In this document: positions 7,340 to 15,815 of the stretch, in pieces
Layout: the number at the start of each line of letters is the position of its first letter
Position numbering within the stretch: the first letter of the stretch is position 1
Source: an uncultured Gellertiella sp.
GTDB taxonomy: Bacteria > Pseudomonadota > Alphaproteobacteria > Rhizobiales > Rhizobiaceae
Length of the DNA stretch: 64,000 bases
Assembly (NCBI RefSeq): GCF_963457605.1
Contig: NZ_OY735139.1
Coordinates: 1,567,501-1,631,500, forward strand
Direction: 5' to 3'
The notes under the pieces: model-generated
Database searches by the model: none
Told to the model about the DNA's origin: nothing
Seen by the model: only the letters and a program-made list of their open reading frames with translations
Position numbers and translations under genes: made by a program

Positions 7340-8571
7340 CCCCTGAAACCGTGGACATCGTCGTCGTTGGCGCAGGTCCCGCCGGACTTGCTGCCGCCTG
7401 CGAGCTGCGGCGCCTCGGCATGCCAGGGGTTGTGGTGCTGGACCGGGAACCGCAGGCCGGCGGCGTGCCGCGACACTGTGGCCATCCCCCTTTCGGCCTG
7501 AGGGAATTCGGCCGCCTGCTGACCGGCCCGTCCTATGCCCGCCTGCTGGTGGGGATGGCGGAGGCTGCCGGTGTGGATATCAGGACATCCACCACCGTTG
7601 TAAGCATCGAAGCCCGGGGTGACCGGCAATTGCTGACATTGAGCACCGGCGACGGTATCAGCATCCTCCTCGCCCGCCGCGTGCTTCTCGCCACGGGAAC
7701 CCGCGAACGGCCACGCGCCGCACGGTTTGCTTCCGGCGGCAGGCCGCTGGGCATTCTCAATACGGGAGCGCTGCAGGCCTATGCCCATATCGAGCATCGC
7801 AGCCCGTTCCGCCGTCCTGTCATCGTCGGCACCGAGCTTGTCGCCCTGTCGGCTATCCTCACCTGCCGCTCGGTCGGCGCCCGTCCGGTGGCGATGATTG
7901 AAGAAAATGCCGGAGTGACGGCCCATGCCGCCCTGTTTGCCTATCCCTCCCTTCTCGGCATTCCGGTCCTGAAGCAGACGCGGATCGTCGACATCAAGGG
8001 GGATACCAGGGTGACCGGCGTAACGGTCGAGTGCAGCGGTTCCCTGCGCGACATCGATTGTGACGGGGTGATCTTTACCGGCCAATTCGTGCCCGAGGCG
8101 CATCTGGCGCGCAATCTCGGCCTTGATCTCTGCCCAGGAACGGGCGGCCCTGTCGTCGATCAGTTCGGACGAACCAGCAACGGGGCCATCTTTGCGGCGG
8201 GCAACCTCTTGCGACCGGTGGAAACGGCGGGCTGGTCCTTTCGCGAGGGGCGCAGCATGGCTGGCTTCATCGCCCGCGATCTCGGCGGGGATTTGCCCGG
8301 CACTCAGGGGACCGTACCCATTCAGATCGAAGCTCCCTTGCGCTATTGCATGCCACAACGGCTGGTGCCCGGCGCTGCCGGAATGGCGCGATTACAGCTG
8401 CGGGTCGGGCGGGCAGTGGCGGGCGAGATGGTGGCAACCGACAGTCTCGGCACGGTCCTCTGTCGATCAACTCTCGCCAGCCGTCCGGAGCGCCGCATCA
8501 CCCTGCCGCTCGCGGCCCTTGCCGCGGCGCATGGGCCCATCACCATCGGCATCCCCTCTGAACGGAACTGA
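7336..8571 (+). CDS. FAD/NAD(P)-dependent oxidoreductase (partner of the GlpA-like enzyme)
   Basis: The 411-aa pyridine nucleotide-disulfide oxidoreductase-like protein has an N-terminal FAD motif GAGPAGLAAA (about residues 12-21), an ATGTRERPR segment, and a second dinucleotide region. A C-terminal extension of about 85 residues has no recognisable motif. Similar proteins pair with GlpA-like subunits in alternative glycerol-3-phosphate dehydrogenases and in opine oxidases, passing electrons to NAD or a carrier. Translational coupling to the upstream gene and to a downstream FGGY kinase supports the glycerol-phosphate or related polyol assignment. The substrate is not proven by sequence. Confidence 0.8.
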   Translation: MTPETVDIVVVGAGPAGLAAACELRRLGMPGVVVLDREPQAGGVPRHCGHPPFGLREFGRLLTGPSYARLLVGMAEAAGVDIRTSTTVVSIEARGDRQLLTLSTGDGISILLARRVLLATGTRERPRAARFASGGRPLGILNTGALQAYAHIEHRSPFRRPVIVGTELVALSAILTCRSVGARPVAMIEENAGVTAHAALFAYPSLLGIPVLKQTRIVDIKGDTRVTGVTVECSGSLRDIDCDGVIFTGQFVPEAHLARNLGLDLCPGTGGPVVDQFGRTSNGAIFAAGNLLRPVETAGWSFREGRSMAGFIARDLGGDLPGTQGTVPIQIEAPLRYCMPQRLVPGAAGMARLQLRVGRAVAGEMVATDSLGTVLCRSTLASRPERRITLPLAALAAAHGPITIGIPSERN

Positions 8572-8580
8572 AGACACGCC

Positions 8581-9999
8581 ATGCGCATTGCAGCCATCGA
8601 TCAGGGCACCACATCCACCCGCGTTCTGGTGGCCTCCACCAACGGTGAGGCAGAAATCCGCCACGCCGTTCGACACCGGCAGATCCATCCCCGGTCTGGA
8701 TGGGTGGAGCATGACCCCGAGGAACTGATTGCCAATATACTGGCCTGCCTTGCCGCCGCAGGCAGGGTTGATGCCATCGGCATCGACAACCAGGGCGAAA
8801 GCTGCCTCGCCTGGGATGCGAGAACCGGCGAGGCCCTCTCTCCGGTCATCGTCTGGCAGGACAACCGGACCAGCGACCGCATCGCGAGGCTGGAGGAAGA
8901 GGGCCATGCGGCCCTGACGCTGGCCCGCGCCGGCCTGCCGCTCGATGCCTATTTTTCCGCCGCCAAACTCGGCTGGATCCTTGAAAACAATGACCGGGCC
9001 CGGGAGGCTCTGCAAAAGGGCCGGCTGAAACTCGGTACGACCGATGCGTTTTTCCTCGACCGGCTGGCCGGCACCTTCGCCACCGATATCACCACCGCCT
9101 CCCGGACCTCGCTGATGAATATCCACACCGGCACCTGGGACAGTGACCTCTGTGCACTGTTCGGCGTTCCGATGGCCTGCCTGCCGGAAATCCGGCCGAC
9201 CATCGGACGCTTTGGCCGCATCGGCGATATCCCGGTCATGGCAAACGTCGTCGACCAGCAGGCGGCCCTCTATGGTCATGGCTGCCGCCAGCCGGGCGAC
9301 ACCAAGATTACATTTGGAACCGGAGCTTTTGCGCTGGCTGTCACGGGCACTTCGATCATCCAGGCCCCGGATCAGGGACTTTTGCCGACCATTGCCTGGG
9401 GCGACGGGACAGAAACATTCCATGCGCTGGATGGCGGTGTCTATGACGCCGGATCGGCCATCGAATGGGCGCAGCGACTGGGTCTCGTCGGCGACCTTGC
9501 CGAACTCGATCACTTCGACGGGCCATCGGCCCTGTCACGGGGCCTTTGCTTCGTCCCCGCCCTGTCAGGCCTGGCCTGTCCACACTGGGACCGTTCCGCC
9601 GCCGGACTATTTCTCGGCATGTCGGGTGCCACGACCAGACAGGACCTGCAACAGGCGCTTTTGGAAGGCATTGCGCTCAGAGCCGCAGAAGTCGTCGAAG
9701 CCATGGCCGCGCGTCTGCCGATATCGACGACAATTTCCATCGACGGGGGCCTCGCCCGCAGCCATTACTTCGTGCAATTCCTGGCGGATCAATTACAACG
9801 GGAACTGGACGTGTCGGATTTCGATGAACGGACGGCCTTTGGGACCGCCGCCCTTGCCGGTCGGGCCCTGGGTGCCGAACTCGCCCTGCCCCGCCATATC
9901 AGGACGCGGACCATCCCGCCACGCGCAACAGACCGGGATGTCGCACGTGCGCGTTTTGCGGAGGCGGTAAAACGCAGCCAGGGCTGGCGGGTGACCTGA
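8581..9999 (+). CDS. FGGY-family carbohydrate kinase, glycerol kinase-like
   Basis: The 472-aa kinase has the N-terminal phosphate motif AIDQGTTSTRVLV, followed by WVEHDPEEL and IGIDNQGES, and the C-terminal ATP-binding fold with FGTGAFALAVTG and IDGGLARS. These are close to glycerol kinase (IDQGTTSSRA; W-x-EHD). Length is a little under the usual 490-505. It lies 9 nt after the FAD partner, so the operon would phosphorylate a polyol and then oxidise the phosphate. Glycerol is the best guess; another polyol is possible. Confidence 0.85.
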   Translation: MRIAAIDQGTTSTRVLVASTNGEAEIRHAVRHRQIHPRSGWVEHDPEELIANILACLAAAGRVDAIGIDNQGESCLAWDARTGEALSPVIVWQDNRTSDRIARLEEEGHAALTLARAGLPLDAYFSAAKLGWILENNDRAREALQKGRLKLGTTDAFFLDRLAGTFATDITTASRTSLMNIHTGTWDSDLCALFGVPMACLPEIRPTIGRFGRIGDIPVMANVVDQQAALYGHGCRQPGDTKITFGTGAFALAVTGTSIIQAPDQGLLPTIAWGDGTETFHALDGGVYDAGSAIEWAQRLGLVGDLAELDHFDGPSALSRGLCFVPALSGLACPHWDRSAAGLFLGMSGATTRQDLQQALLEGIALRAAEVVEAMAARLPISTTISIDGGLARSHYFVQFLADQLQRELDVSDFDERTAFGTAALAGRALGAELALPRHIRTRTIPPRATDRDVARARFAEAVKRSQGWRVT

Positions 10000-10166
10000 A
10001 AACACGCATGGGGTTGCGGCCGAGAAACAGTTCGCATTGATGCAATGTCATGATAGACTTCTAAAAATTTTAAATCATACACCTATTCACATCACAGCCA
10101 AAATTAGCTTTGACTTGAAAGATAACAAAATATTATACATCGGTGACGTTTGATTTGGAGTGTGGC

Positions 10167-11063
10167 ATGGCTTTGACCTTGAGGCAGATCGATGCCTTCC
10201 GCGCCGTCATGGTGACGGGTACATTGACGGAAGCGGCGGTCCACCTCGGCATCTCGCAACCGGCGATCAGTCGTTTGATTGCCGATATGGAGACGGAAAT
10301 CGGCTATCGCCTGTTCGAACGGATCGGTCGTCGCGTGACACCGACCGGCGAAGCCGCGATCCTGATCGAAGAGGTGAAGCGTGCGCTTGTCGGCCTCGAC
10401 CAGATCCGGGAGGCCGCGCTGGAGATCGGCCGGTTCCGCTATGCGCGTTTGCGCCTGCTGACGGTTCCGACGATTGCCTCGGCGGTGACCACCGATCTGA
10501 TCAAGGCTTTCTCCGCATGTCATCCCGATACGTTCATCTCGCTCGAAGTGCGCCCGGAAGAGGCTGCGGTCGACTGGCTGGTGACCCAGCAATGCGATCT
10601 CGGCATTGTGACCGGCATTCCCGAGGCTGCGGCCTGCGTCAGCGAACCGCTGATGGTGGTTCCGGCCTGTTGCGCCCTGCCGGCCCAGCATCCGCTTTCA
10701 GCCAAACCTGTGATTACGCCGGAAGATCTGGCAGACCAGAGTTTCGTCTCGTTCCGACCGGACAATCCTTTCCGCAGCGAGGTGGACAATCTCTTTGCCA
10801 GGAGCGGCGTCGAGCGGATCATGCGCTATGAAGGCCGAACCACCGAAAGCATCTGCAGCATGGTCGCCGCCGGCATGGGCGTTTCGCTGGTCGGCCCTCT
10901 GGGGCTCGATGGCACGCCCCGCCACGACGGTATCGTCATACGGCCCTTTGAACCGGCACCCGCCGTGGAAATATCCCTGATTCGTTCCCGGCACCGTCCC
11001 CTTGCCGCCATGGCGCAGGCCTTTATCACCGTGCTGGAGAGCAGGTTGAAGCAAAACGCCTGA
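10167..11063 (+). CDS. LysR-family regulator, OccR/NocR-like
   Basis: The 298-aa protein has a LysR winged helix at residues 2-60 (LTLRQIDAFRAVMVTGTLTEAA then SQPAISRLIADME) and a substrate-binding domain from about residue 90. The N-terminus resembles the OccR/NocR branch, which senses opines or amino acids in rhizobia. GGAG lies 6 nt before ATG 10167. It stands alone: the neighbour upstream runs in the same direction and belongs to another operon, so its target cannot be read from context. Confidence 0.85.
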   Translation: MALTLRQIDAFRAVMVTGTLTEAAVHLGISQPAISRLIADMETEIGYRLFERIGRRVTPTGEAAILIEEVKRALVGLDQIREAALEIGRFRYARLRLLTVPTIASAVTTDLIKAFSACHPDTFISLEVRPEEAAVDWLVTQQCDLGIVTGIPEAAACVSEPLMVVPACCALPAQHPLSAKPVITPEDLADQSFVSFRPDNPFRSEVDNLFARSGVERIMRYEGRTTESICSMVAAGMGVSLVGPLGLDGTPRHDGIVIRPFEPAPAVEISLIRSRHRPLAAMAQAFITVLESRLKQNA

Positions 11064-11391
11064 CAGATGGGCACGCTAATTCCAACCTTCCACGATATGG
11101 CCAACGGAACATCGCCAGCAGATCCTCATGGATATCCTTGACGCGCGCCCGCGTCTGCGCTCCCGGACGGACCCCGGACAAATCAACAGCGGCTTCAAAG
11201 AAAATCGTGTTCCCGTAAAATTGTATCTATTCGTTTAGCCGGGCCGCAAGGCTTGTCCCGTAATGTTGTCTTCAAGAGGCACAGCGGGCAGTGGCAACAC
11301 CCCGGGCATGAAGCGCCTGTCCTTTCCGAGATGAATTCGGATCATGAACAAAAAAGCCGCGAAAAGCGGTCATGTCACAGGGACAAAAGCC
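11064..11391. other. Intergenic stretch
   Basis: No supported gene. On the minus strand a frame stays open from 11229 to about 11022 and encodes a plausible-looking peptide, but it has no start codon and runs into the LysR gene, so a decayed gene end is possible but unproven. No terminator or repeat was noticed. Confidence 0.4.
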
Positions 11392-11964
11392 ATGTTCAAG
11401 AAGATTCTGCTTGCTGTTGCAGCGATCGCGACCATCACCATTGGAACGATCAGCCCTGCCAACGCTTTCGGCCTCGGCTCGCTCAGCCGCAAGAGCACCT
11501 ACAATCGCGATGCTGGCTCTGCCCACCTGACGCCGCTCGCCTACCAACTGTTCTGCCTGAACAACCCGCGCGAATGCCGCGCCGGCCACGGAAAATCCAG
11601 GGTGAGCTACAATTCCCGGATTTTCGCCACCATTGCCGCCGTCAACCGCTCGGTCAATTCCAGCATCCGTCCTGTGCATGACCGGGGCGATGTCTGGTCA
11701 CTGAACCCGGGCGCCGGGGACTGCGAAGACTATGCACTGACCAAGCGCAGCCGCCTGATTCATGCTGGCATTCCTTCCGGTGCCCTGCGAATCGCAGTCG
11801 TGCGGACCCGCAGCGGCGAAGGCCATGCCGTCCTGTTCGTCAAGACCAGTGCCGGCGATTTCGTGCTCGATAATCTGAAGAGCTATGTCTACAAGCGCCA
11901 GCAGATGACCTATCACGTGGTTGCCGTCTCCGGTGCCAATCCCCTGCGCTGGCGCAATTCCTGA
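11392..11964 (+). CDS. Secreted bacterial transglutaminase-like cysteine peptidase
   Basis: The 190-aa product has a signal peptide (residues 1-25, ending PANA) and a BTLCP (DUF920-type) domain. The expected catalytic triad is visible as C111 (GDCEDYA), H145 (GEGHAVL) and D160 (FVLDNL). LapG, a member of this family, is a periplasmic protease that releases large adhesins; many alphaproteobacterial paralogs have no known substrate. No LapD or adhesin gene is adjacent, so a LapG role is not supported here. The start at 11392 has AGGGA upstream; an in-frame ATG at 11344 lacks one and would hide the signal peptide. Confidence 0.88.
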   Translation: MFKKILLAVAAIATITIGTISPANAFGLGSLSRKSTYNRDAGSAHLTPLAYQLFCLNNPRECRAGHGKSRVSYNSRIFATIAAVNRSVNSSIRPVHDRGDVWSLNPGAGDCEDYALTKRSRLIHAGIPSGALRIAVVRTRSGEGHAVLFVKTSAGDFVLDNLKSYVYKRQQMTYHVVAVSGANPLRWRNS

Positions 11965-11987
11965 GTTTTGCGCTGCTTTCGAGAGAA

Positions 11988-12012
11988 TTCGCCGACGGCT
12001 TCCGTCGGCGAA
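11988..12012 (+). terminator. Strong hairpin after the cysteine peptidase gene
   Basis: TTCGCCGACGG (11988-11998) and CCGTCGGCGAA (12002-12012) form an 11-bp stem with a 3-nt loop 24 nt after the stop codon. There is no clear T tract, so it may terminate poorly or protect the 3' end. Confidence 0.5.
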
Positions 12013-12318
12013 ATTCGTTGATGGCGAAGAATTCCCAACAATGATGACTACATAACAAATTCTATAACTATATAAATCGCATTTTAATTATATCCATCAC
12101 TTGGCAAGGACCACAAAACACCAACACGACTCTCTATCCGCGCCAGTTTCATACCAGATTCCTCCAGCCGAAGCCCCGTTTGCGGGAAGTAATTTTGCCC
12201 ATAAACCCATTTGGGGGAAAATCTTACTTAATTATGAGTTAAGATATTGCACAATTGAATACTATGTGCGAATAATCAAAACACGAAAAGTAATATGGAA
12301 AAAGTGAGGAGTTCCCCG
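12013..12318. other. AT-rich leader region of the secreted small protein gene
   Basis: About 300 nt, noticeably AT-rich against its flanks, without a supported gene. It probably carries the promoter of the 12319 gene and of the first EPS block. No exact motif could be assigned. Confidence 0.4.
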
Positions 12319-12723
12319 GTGACCAATAAGATCCTGTCCGCCATCGTAATCGCAGGCGCCCTGTTCGGTGCAAGTTCCGCATTTGCGGACGCCGGTGGCG
12401 CATGCAACAGCAATCCTGCAAGCGCTGGAAGCGTCATCTCGAGCGAGCTTTCCTCGATTTCCAAGCTGTCGGGCGATGCAAAGCGCTCGGCGCTGACCTC
12501 CTTCATCAACGGCCTCGGCAGCGCGTCCTACAGCAGCAAGGCTGGCGGTGCTTGCGCCGCAGCTGCAATCCAGCAGGCAGCGTCGCTCTATGACGATCCG
12601 GCTGATCAGCAGCTGGCCCAGAACATTGCTTCGAACATCGGTCAGCCCACCACCCAGACGGCAGCGCTGAACGACAATGCCGGCGCCAACCAGAATGGCG
12701 GGAAGTCCGGCAGCGGAAACTAA
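12319..12723 (+). CDS. Small secreted protein of unknown function
   Basis: The 134-aa product has a signal peptide (VTNKILSAIVIAGALFGASSAFA) and a mature part of about 110 residues. This is rich in Ala, Ser, Gly and Asn, with two Cys (in GGACNSNPAS and GGACAAAA, both GGAC) and a low-complexity Gly/Asn/Gln tail. The two GGAC cysteines may form a disulfide. The GTG at 12319 is chosen because GAGGAG lies 7 nt upstream; an in-frame ATG at 12295 precedes that ribosome site. It is followed by a terminator and precedes EPS genes. I do not recognise the family. Confidence 0.75.
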   Translation: MTNKILSAIVIAGALFGASSAFADAGGACNSNPASAGSVISSELSSISKLSGDAKRSALTSFINGLGSASYSSKAGGACAAAAIQQAASLYDDPADQQLAQNIASNIGQPTTQTAALNDNAGANQNGGKSGSGN

Positions 12724-12741
12724 GTCCGCCACATTGTCTGA

Positions 12742-12764
12742 AAGGGCCCCGCCGGGGCCCTTTT
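12742..12764 (+). terminator. Rho-independent terminator
   Basis: AAGGGCCCC (12742-12750), loop GCC, GGGGCCCTT (12754-12762) and a T run to 12764, 18 nt past the stop of the small secreted protein gene. Confidence 0.85.
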
Positions 12765-12809
12765 GCATGTCTGCCGGTGGCATGTCCGCCGGGTGAACCG
12801 TGAGCGACG

Positions 12810-13475
12810 ATGAAAACTTCAGCAAGACGTTTGGTGGCCGGTTGTCTGGCCGTTTTTTGTATCGGCAGCCTGGCTGGCCTTCTGGAGGAATCGCGCCCCT
12901 TTCTGCTGCCTTCGCCGCAGGGAGCAGATTTTTTCAGGGAATTTGACACAAGCAGCCGTTTTTTCGGATCCTCCTCCTATTCAAAATATCTGGTGATGAT
13001 GGACTGCCGCAATGGTCTGCGACGGATCGCTGCGGAGGGTTTTCAGGATGCCACCAAGAAGACCTTCATCGAAACCTGCCATGCCATAGCGTCCGCCATC
13101 GTCGCCCGCGAACCGAGTTTCAGCCTTGGCTGGTATATCCGGGCAAGAAGCGAAATCGCGCTGCTGGATGTGAAAGACTTCAACGCCAGTCTGGTGATGG
13201 CGCAAATGACCGCCCCCCGGGAACAATGGCAGGCAGAAGACCGGGCCGAACTTGGCGAAGACAACTCCGGCTGGCTGAACGAGGAAGCCACCAGATCCCA
13301 TTACCAGGACCTGGAGACACTGGCCCGAAGTTATGCGGGCAGCAGCTTTCTCGCAACGCGCTATCAAAGTGATCCGGTGTTTCGCGACAAGATCGTCTCC
13401 ATTGTCGAAAAGATGCCCGCCATCGACCAGCGCCGTTTCCTTGCCAATGTTCGCAAGCTTGCAAGGAACGGCTAA
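12810..13475 (+). CDS. Membrane-anchored protein of unknown function in EPS block
   Basis: The 221-aa product has an N-terminal hydrophobic segment (about residues 8-24) acting as signal or anchor. A helical, charged domain of about 180 residues follows, likely periplasmic, containing FETCHAIASAIVAREPSFSLGWYIRARSE-like TPR-type spacing. No catalytic motif is visible. It lies 42 nt before an O-antigen ligase/polymerase gene, and proteins like it recur beside such genes in EPS loci, so a helper role in polymerisation or export is inferred only from context. Confidence 0.75.
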   Translation: MKTSARRLVAGCLAVFCIGSLAGLLEESRPFLLPSPQGADFFREFDTSSRFFGSSSYSKYLVMMDCRNGLRRIAAEGFQDATKKTFIETCHAIASAIVAREPSFSLGWYIRARSEIALLDVKDFNASLVMAQMTAPREQWQAEDRAELGEDNSGWLNEEATRSHYQDLETLARSYAGSSFLATRYQSDPVFRDKIVSIVEKMPAIDQRRFLANVRKLARNG

Positions 13476-13517
13476 ACAACGCCTGTTGCCTATCAATTCA
13501 CAATCTCCGGGAAATCC

Positions 13518-14924
13518 ATGCGCCGCACTCGAAGCTCGAAGTCAGTCCGCTCCTCCGTGCAGGATCGCGTGGTCTGGATCCTCAGCCTGGTCTTCCCGGT
13601 CTCCCCGCTGCTGTTCGGGAGCAACCGCCCGATTTTCTGGTTTTTCTGGGCCGCATTCCTGGGCGCCACCGCCACCTGGTGGGTGCTTCGGATCACCGGG
13701 GCCGGCGAATTCGTCCGCATACCGATCCGCGATGTGCGCCTGCTGCTGGCAGGCTTTGCGGCCATGGCCATCTACATGGCGGTCCAGCTGCTGCCGCTCG
13801 GTGGGTATCTGTCGCCGGTCTCGACCCTGACCGCGCCGGGACTGGCGCTTGCCAGCCGCTCAATCAGTCTTGCACCCGGCGATACATGGCTTGCCCTGGT
13901 GCGCTGGCTTTCCTATGGCCTGCTGTTCTACCTGGTCCTGCAACTCGCGGCCAATCGAAGCCGTGCGCATAAATTCATCACGATCCTCTACTGGATTACC
14001 GTGACCCAGGCGGTCATCGGTCTGATTTTCCGTTTCGAATTCGGCGACACGCTGCTTGGCATTACGAAATGGACCTATATCGGTTCGGCCACCGGCGGCT
14101 TTGTCAACCGCAACAGCTTTGCGACCTACCTCGCCTTCGGCACGGTCATCGGCCTCAGCATGATCTTTGAGCGAACACTGTTCCCGGCGCGTGCCAGCGA
14201 TCCGAAGGTATCGAGGCTTGACGCCTATACCGGGCGCGGCGGCGTGATCCAGATCCTCATTGGCTGGCTGGTGCTGGTTGTCACCCTTTTTGCCACCAAT
14301 TCCAGAATGGGAACCGGCGTGGCGTTTGCCGGCATGGTGGTGGTCACCCTGTTCGCCTTCCTCAAGGCCCCGAAAGGGACGACCGGGCGCACGGGATGGC
14401 TGATCGCCGGTGCCATGGTGACGGCTGCCGGCTTGCTGCTGGCCCTTCATGGCCAGACCCTCGTCGACCGGCTGGGCTCTGCCGAGGGCGATGCCAATGT
14501 CCGTCTGGAAATCTACCGGCAGGTGCTCCAGATGATCCGGATGCGGCCCTGGACCGGTTTTGGCGGCAACAGTTTTGAATATGTCTACCCGCTGTTTCAC
14601 GACTTCCCGGTCAGTATCGATTTCGTCTGGGACAAGGCGCATGACACCTATCTGGCAAACTGGTCGGAATATGGCCTTGTCTTCGGCACGCTGCCATTGC
14701 TGATCCCGGTCATCGTTCTCATCCGGCTGCTGAAAGCCTATCTGTCGGCACCGCAGGCCGATGTCATCATTCTGGCCGCCTTCGGCATCATCACCATCGG
14801 CGCGCTCCATTCCCTGGTCGATTTCAGCCTCGAGATCGAAGCCGTAACCTTTGTCTTCGTCGCTGTCATGGCCACGGGATATGCCCGGGCTACCATGCGG
14901 TTGCGCAACGAAGGGGAGCTCTAG
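13518..14924 (+). CDS. O-antigen ligase / Wzy-type polymerase family membrane protein
   Basis: The 468-aa polytopic protein has about 11-12 predicted membrane segments and the large periplasmic loop typical of the Wzy_C/WaaL superfamily. The loop carries RLEIYRQVLQMIRMRPWTGFGGNSFEYVYP and the HDTYLANWSEYGLVFG motif with the conserved His. It joins repeat units or ligates a polymer to lipid A. With ExoP downstream and no LPS core genes nearby, an EPS polymerase (ExoQ-like) is likelier than LPS ligation. It is the second enzyme of this superfamily in the window; the other is at 34428-35672. Confidence 0.85.
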   Translation: MRRTRSSKSVRSSVQDRVVWILSLVFPVSPLLFGSNRPIFWFFWAAFLGATATWWVLRITGAGEFVRIPIRDVRLLLAGFAAMAIYMAVQLLPLGGYLSPVSTLTAPGLALASRSISLAPGDTWLALVRWLSYGLLFYLVLQLAANRSRAHKFITILYWITVTQAVIGLIFRFEFGDTLLGITKWTYIGSATGGFVNRNSFATYLAFGTVIGLSMIFERTLFPARASDPKVSRLDAYTGRGGVIQILIGWLVLVVTLFATNSRMGTGVAFAGMVVVTLFAFLKAPKGTTGRTGWLIAGAMVTAAGLLLALHGQTLVDRLGSAEGDANVRLEIYRQVLQMIRMRPWTGFGGNSFEYVYPLFHDFPVSIDFVWDKAHDTYLANWSEYGLVFGTLPLLIPVIVLIRLLKAYLSAPQADVIILAAFGIITIGALHSLVDFSLEIEAVTFVFVAVMATGYARATMRLRNEGEL

Positions 14925-14925
14925 G

Positions 14926-15696
14926 ATGTGGACGCGGCTGCGAAAACTGTTTGGGAGCCGCAACAGCGGATCCGGCCAGGATCAGGACCGGCAAAAGCTG
15001 TTTCTCAATATCAGGCCCGACGTGATCTATGCCATCGGCGATATCCACGGATGTCTGGACCAACTCCTCCGGCTGGAAGCGAAAATCGTCGCGGATGCGG
15101 CAGCCGAGACCGGCGACAAACACCTTTTCATGCTCGGAGATTATGTGGATCGTGGACCTGATTCCGCCGGAGTGCTCGATCACATCTCCATGCGGTCGAA
15201 ACACGGCATTGCCACGCACCATCTGGCCGGGAATCACGAAGATGTGATGCTGGATTTTCTGCGTCATCCCCATGGCGATCATGAATGGTTGCGGTTTGGC
15301 GGCACCCAGACGCTGAACTCCTACGGCATCTACACCTTTCCTGAAAACCGGCGCGGGTTCGAGCATGTTCTGAAAGCCCATATTCCGGAAGAGCACATCA
15401 CCTTTCTGGAAAGCCTGCCATCGCTGATTTCGGTTGCAGATATATGCATGGTGCACGCCGGAATAGATTCTGCCATTGACCTGAAAGACCAGAAGGATAG
15501 CGTGCTCCTGTGGAAGCGCCCGCAAGACAACGGCGACGGCCCGGGACCTCTGGTTGTGCATGGTCATACACCAGTGCCCGCCGTCGAGATCCATCCGTTC
15601 CGCATCAATGTGGATACGGGTTCCTACGCAACGGGCATGCTCTCCGCCGTCAAGATAAAGAAAACAGGTGAAATCAGCGTTATCGCCAGCGATTAA
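14926..15696 (+). CDS. PPP-family serine/threonine phosphatase-like metallophosphoesterase
   Basis: The 256-aa protein has the full PPP metal motif set: GDIHGCLD, GDYVDRGPDS, GNHEDV, then VHAGID and VHGHTPV. It resembles lambda-type protein phosphatases and related bacterial enzymes, acting with two metals in the cytoplasm. It starts 2 nt after the polymerase stop codon and precedes the ExoP autokinase by 119 nt. This suggests a role in the phosphorylation cycle of EPS synthesis, though ExoP is phosphorylated on tyrosine; PPP enzymes of this lambda type can act on Tyr as well as Ser/Thr. Symmetric dinucleotide hydrolysis is an alternative. Confidence 0.88.
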   Translation: MWTRLRKLFGSRNSGSGQDQDRQKLFLNIRPDVIYAIGDIHGCLDQLLRLEAKIVADAAAETGDKHLFMLGDYVDRGPDSAGVLDHISMRSKHGIATHHLAGNHEDVMLDFLRHPHGDHEWLRFGGTQTLNSYGIYTFPENRRGFEHVLKAHIPEEHITFLESLPSLISVADICMVHAGIDSAIDLKDQKDSVLLWKRPQDNGDGPGPLVVHGHTPVPAVEIHPFRINVDTGSYATGMLSAVKIKKTGEISVIASD

Positions 15697-15815
15697 TGAT
15701 GTTTCTGCATCACGATTGTTAACAGAACATTTTGTGGTAGAAGCGGACTTAACTGCAAGTGCCAAAGCTGAACACTATCCGCTGAGGCGGGTTTACAAAT
15801 ACGGATCGTTTGAAC

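Noticed and set aside
11022-11229. Minus-strand open frame of about 69 codons that looks protein-like
   Set aside because: No start codon, runs into the LysR gene on the other strand, and no family recognised. A gene remnant cannot be excluded but is not supported.
11392-11964. LapG-type adhesin protease assignment for the transglutaminase-like peptidase
   Set aside because: No LapD or large adhesin gene in the neighbourhood; only the broader BTLCP family is supported.
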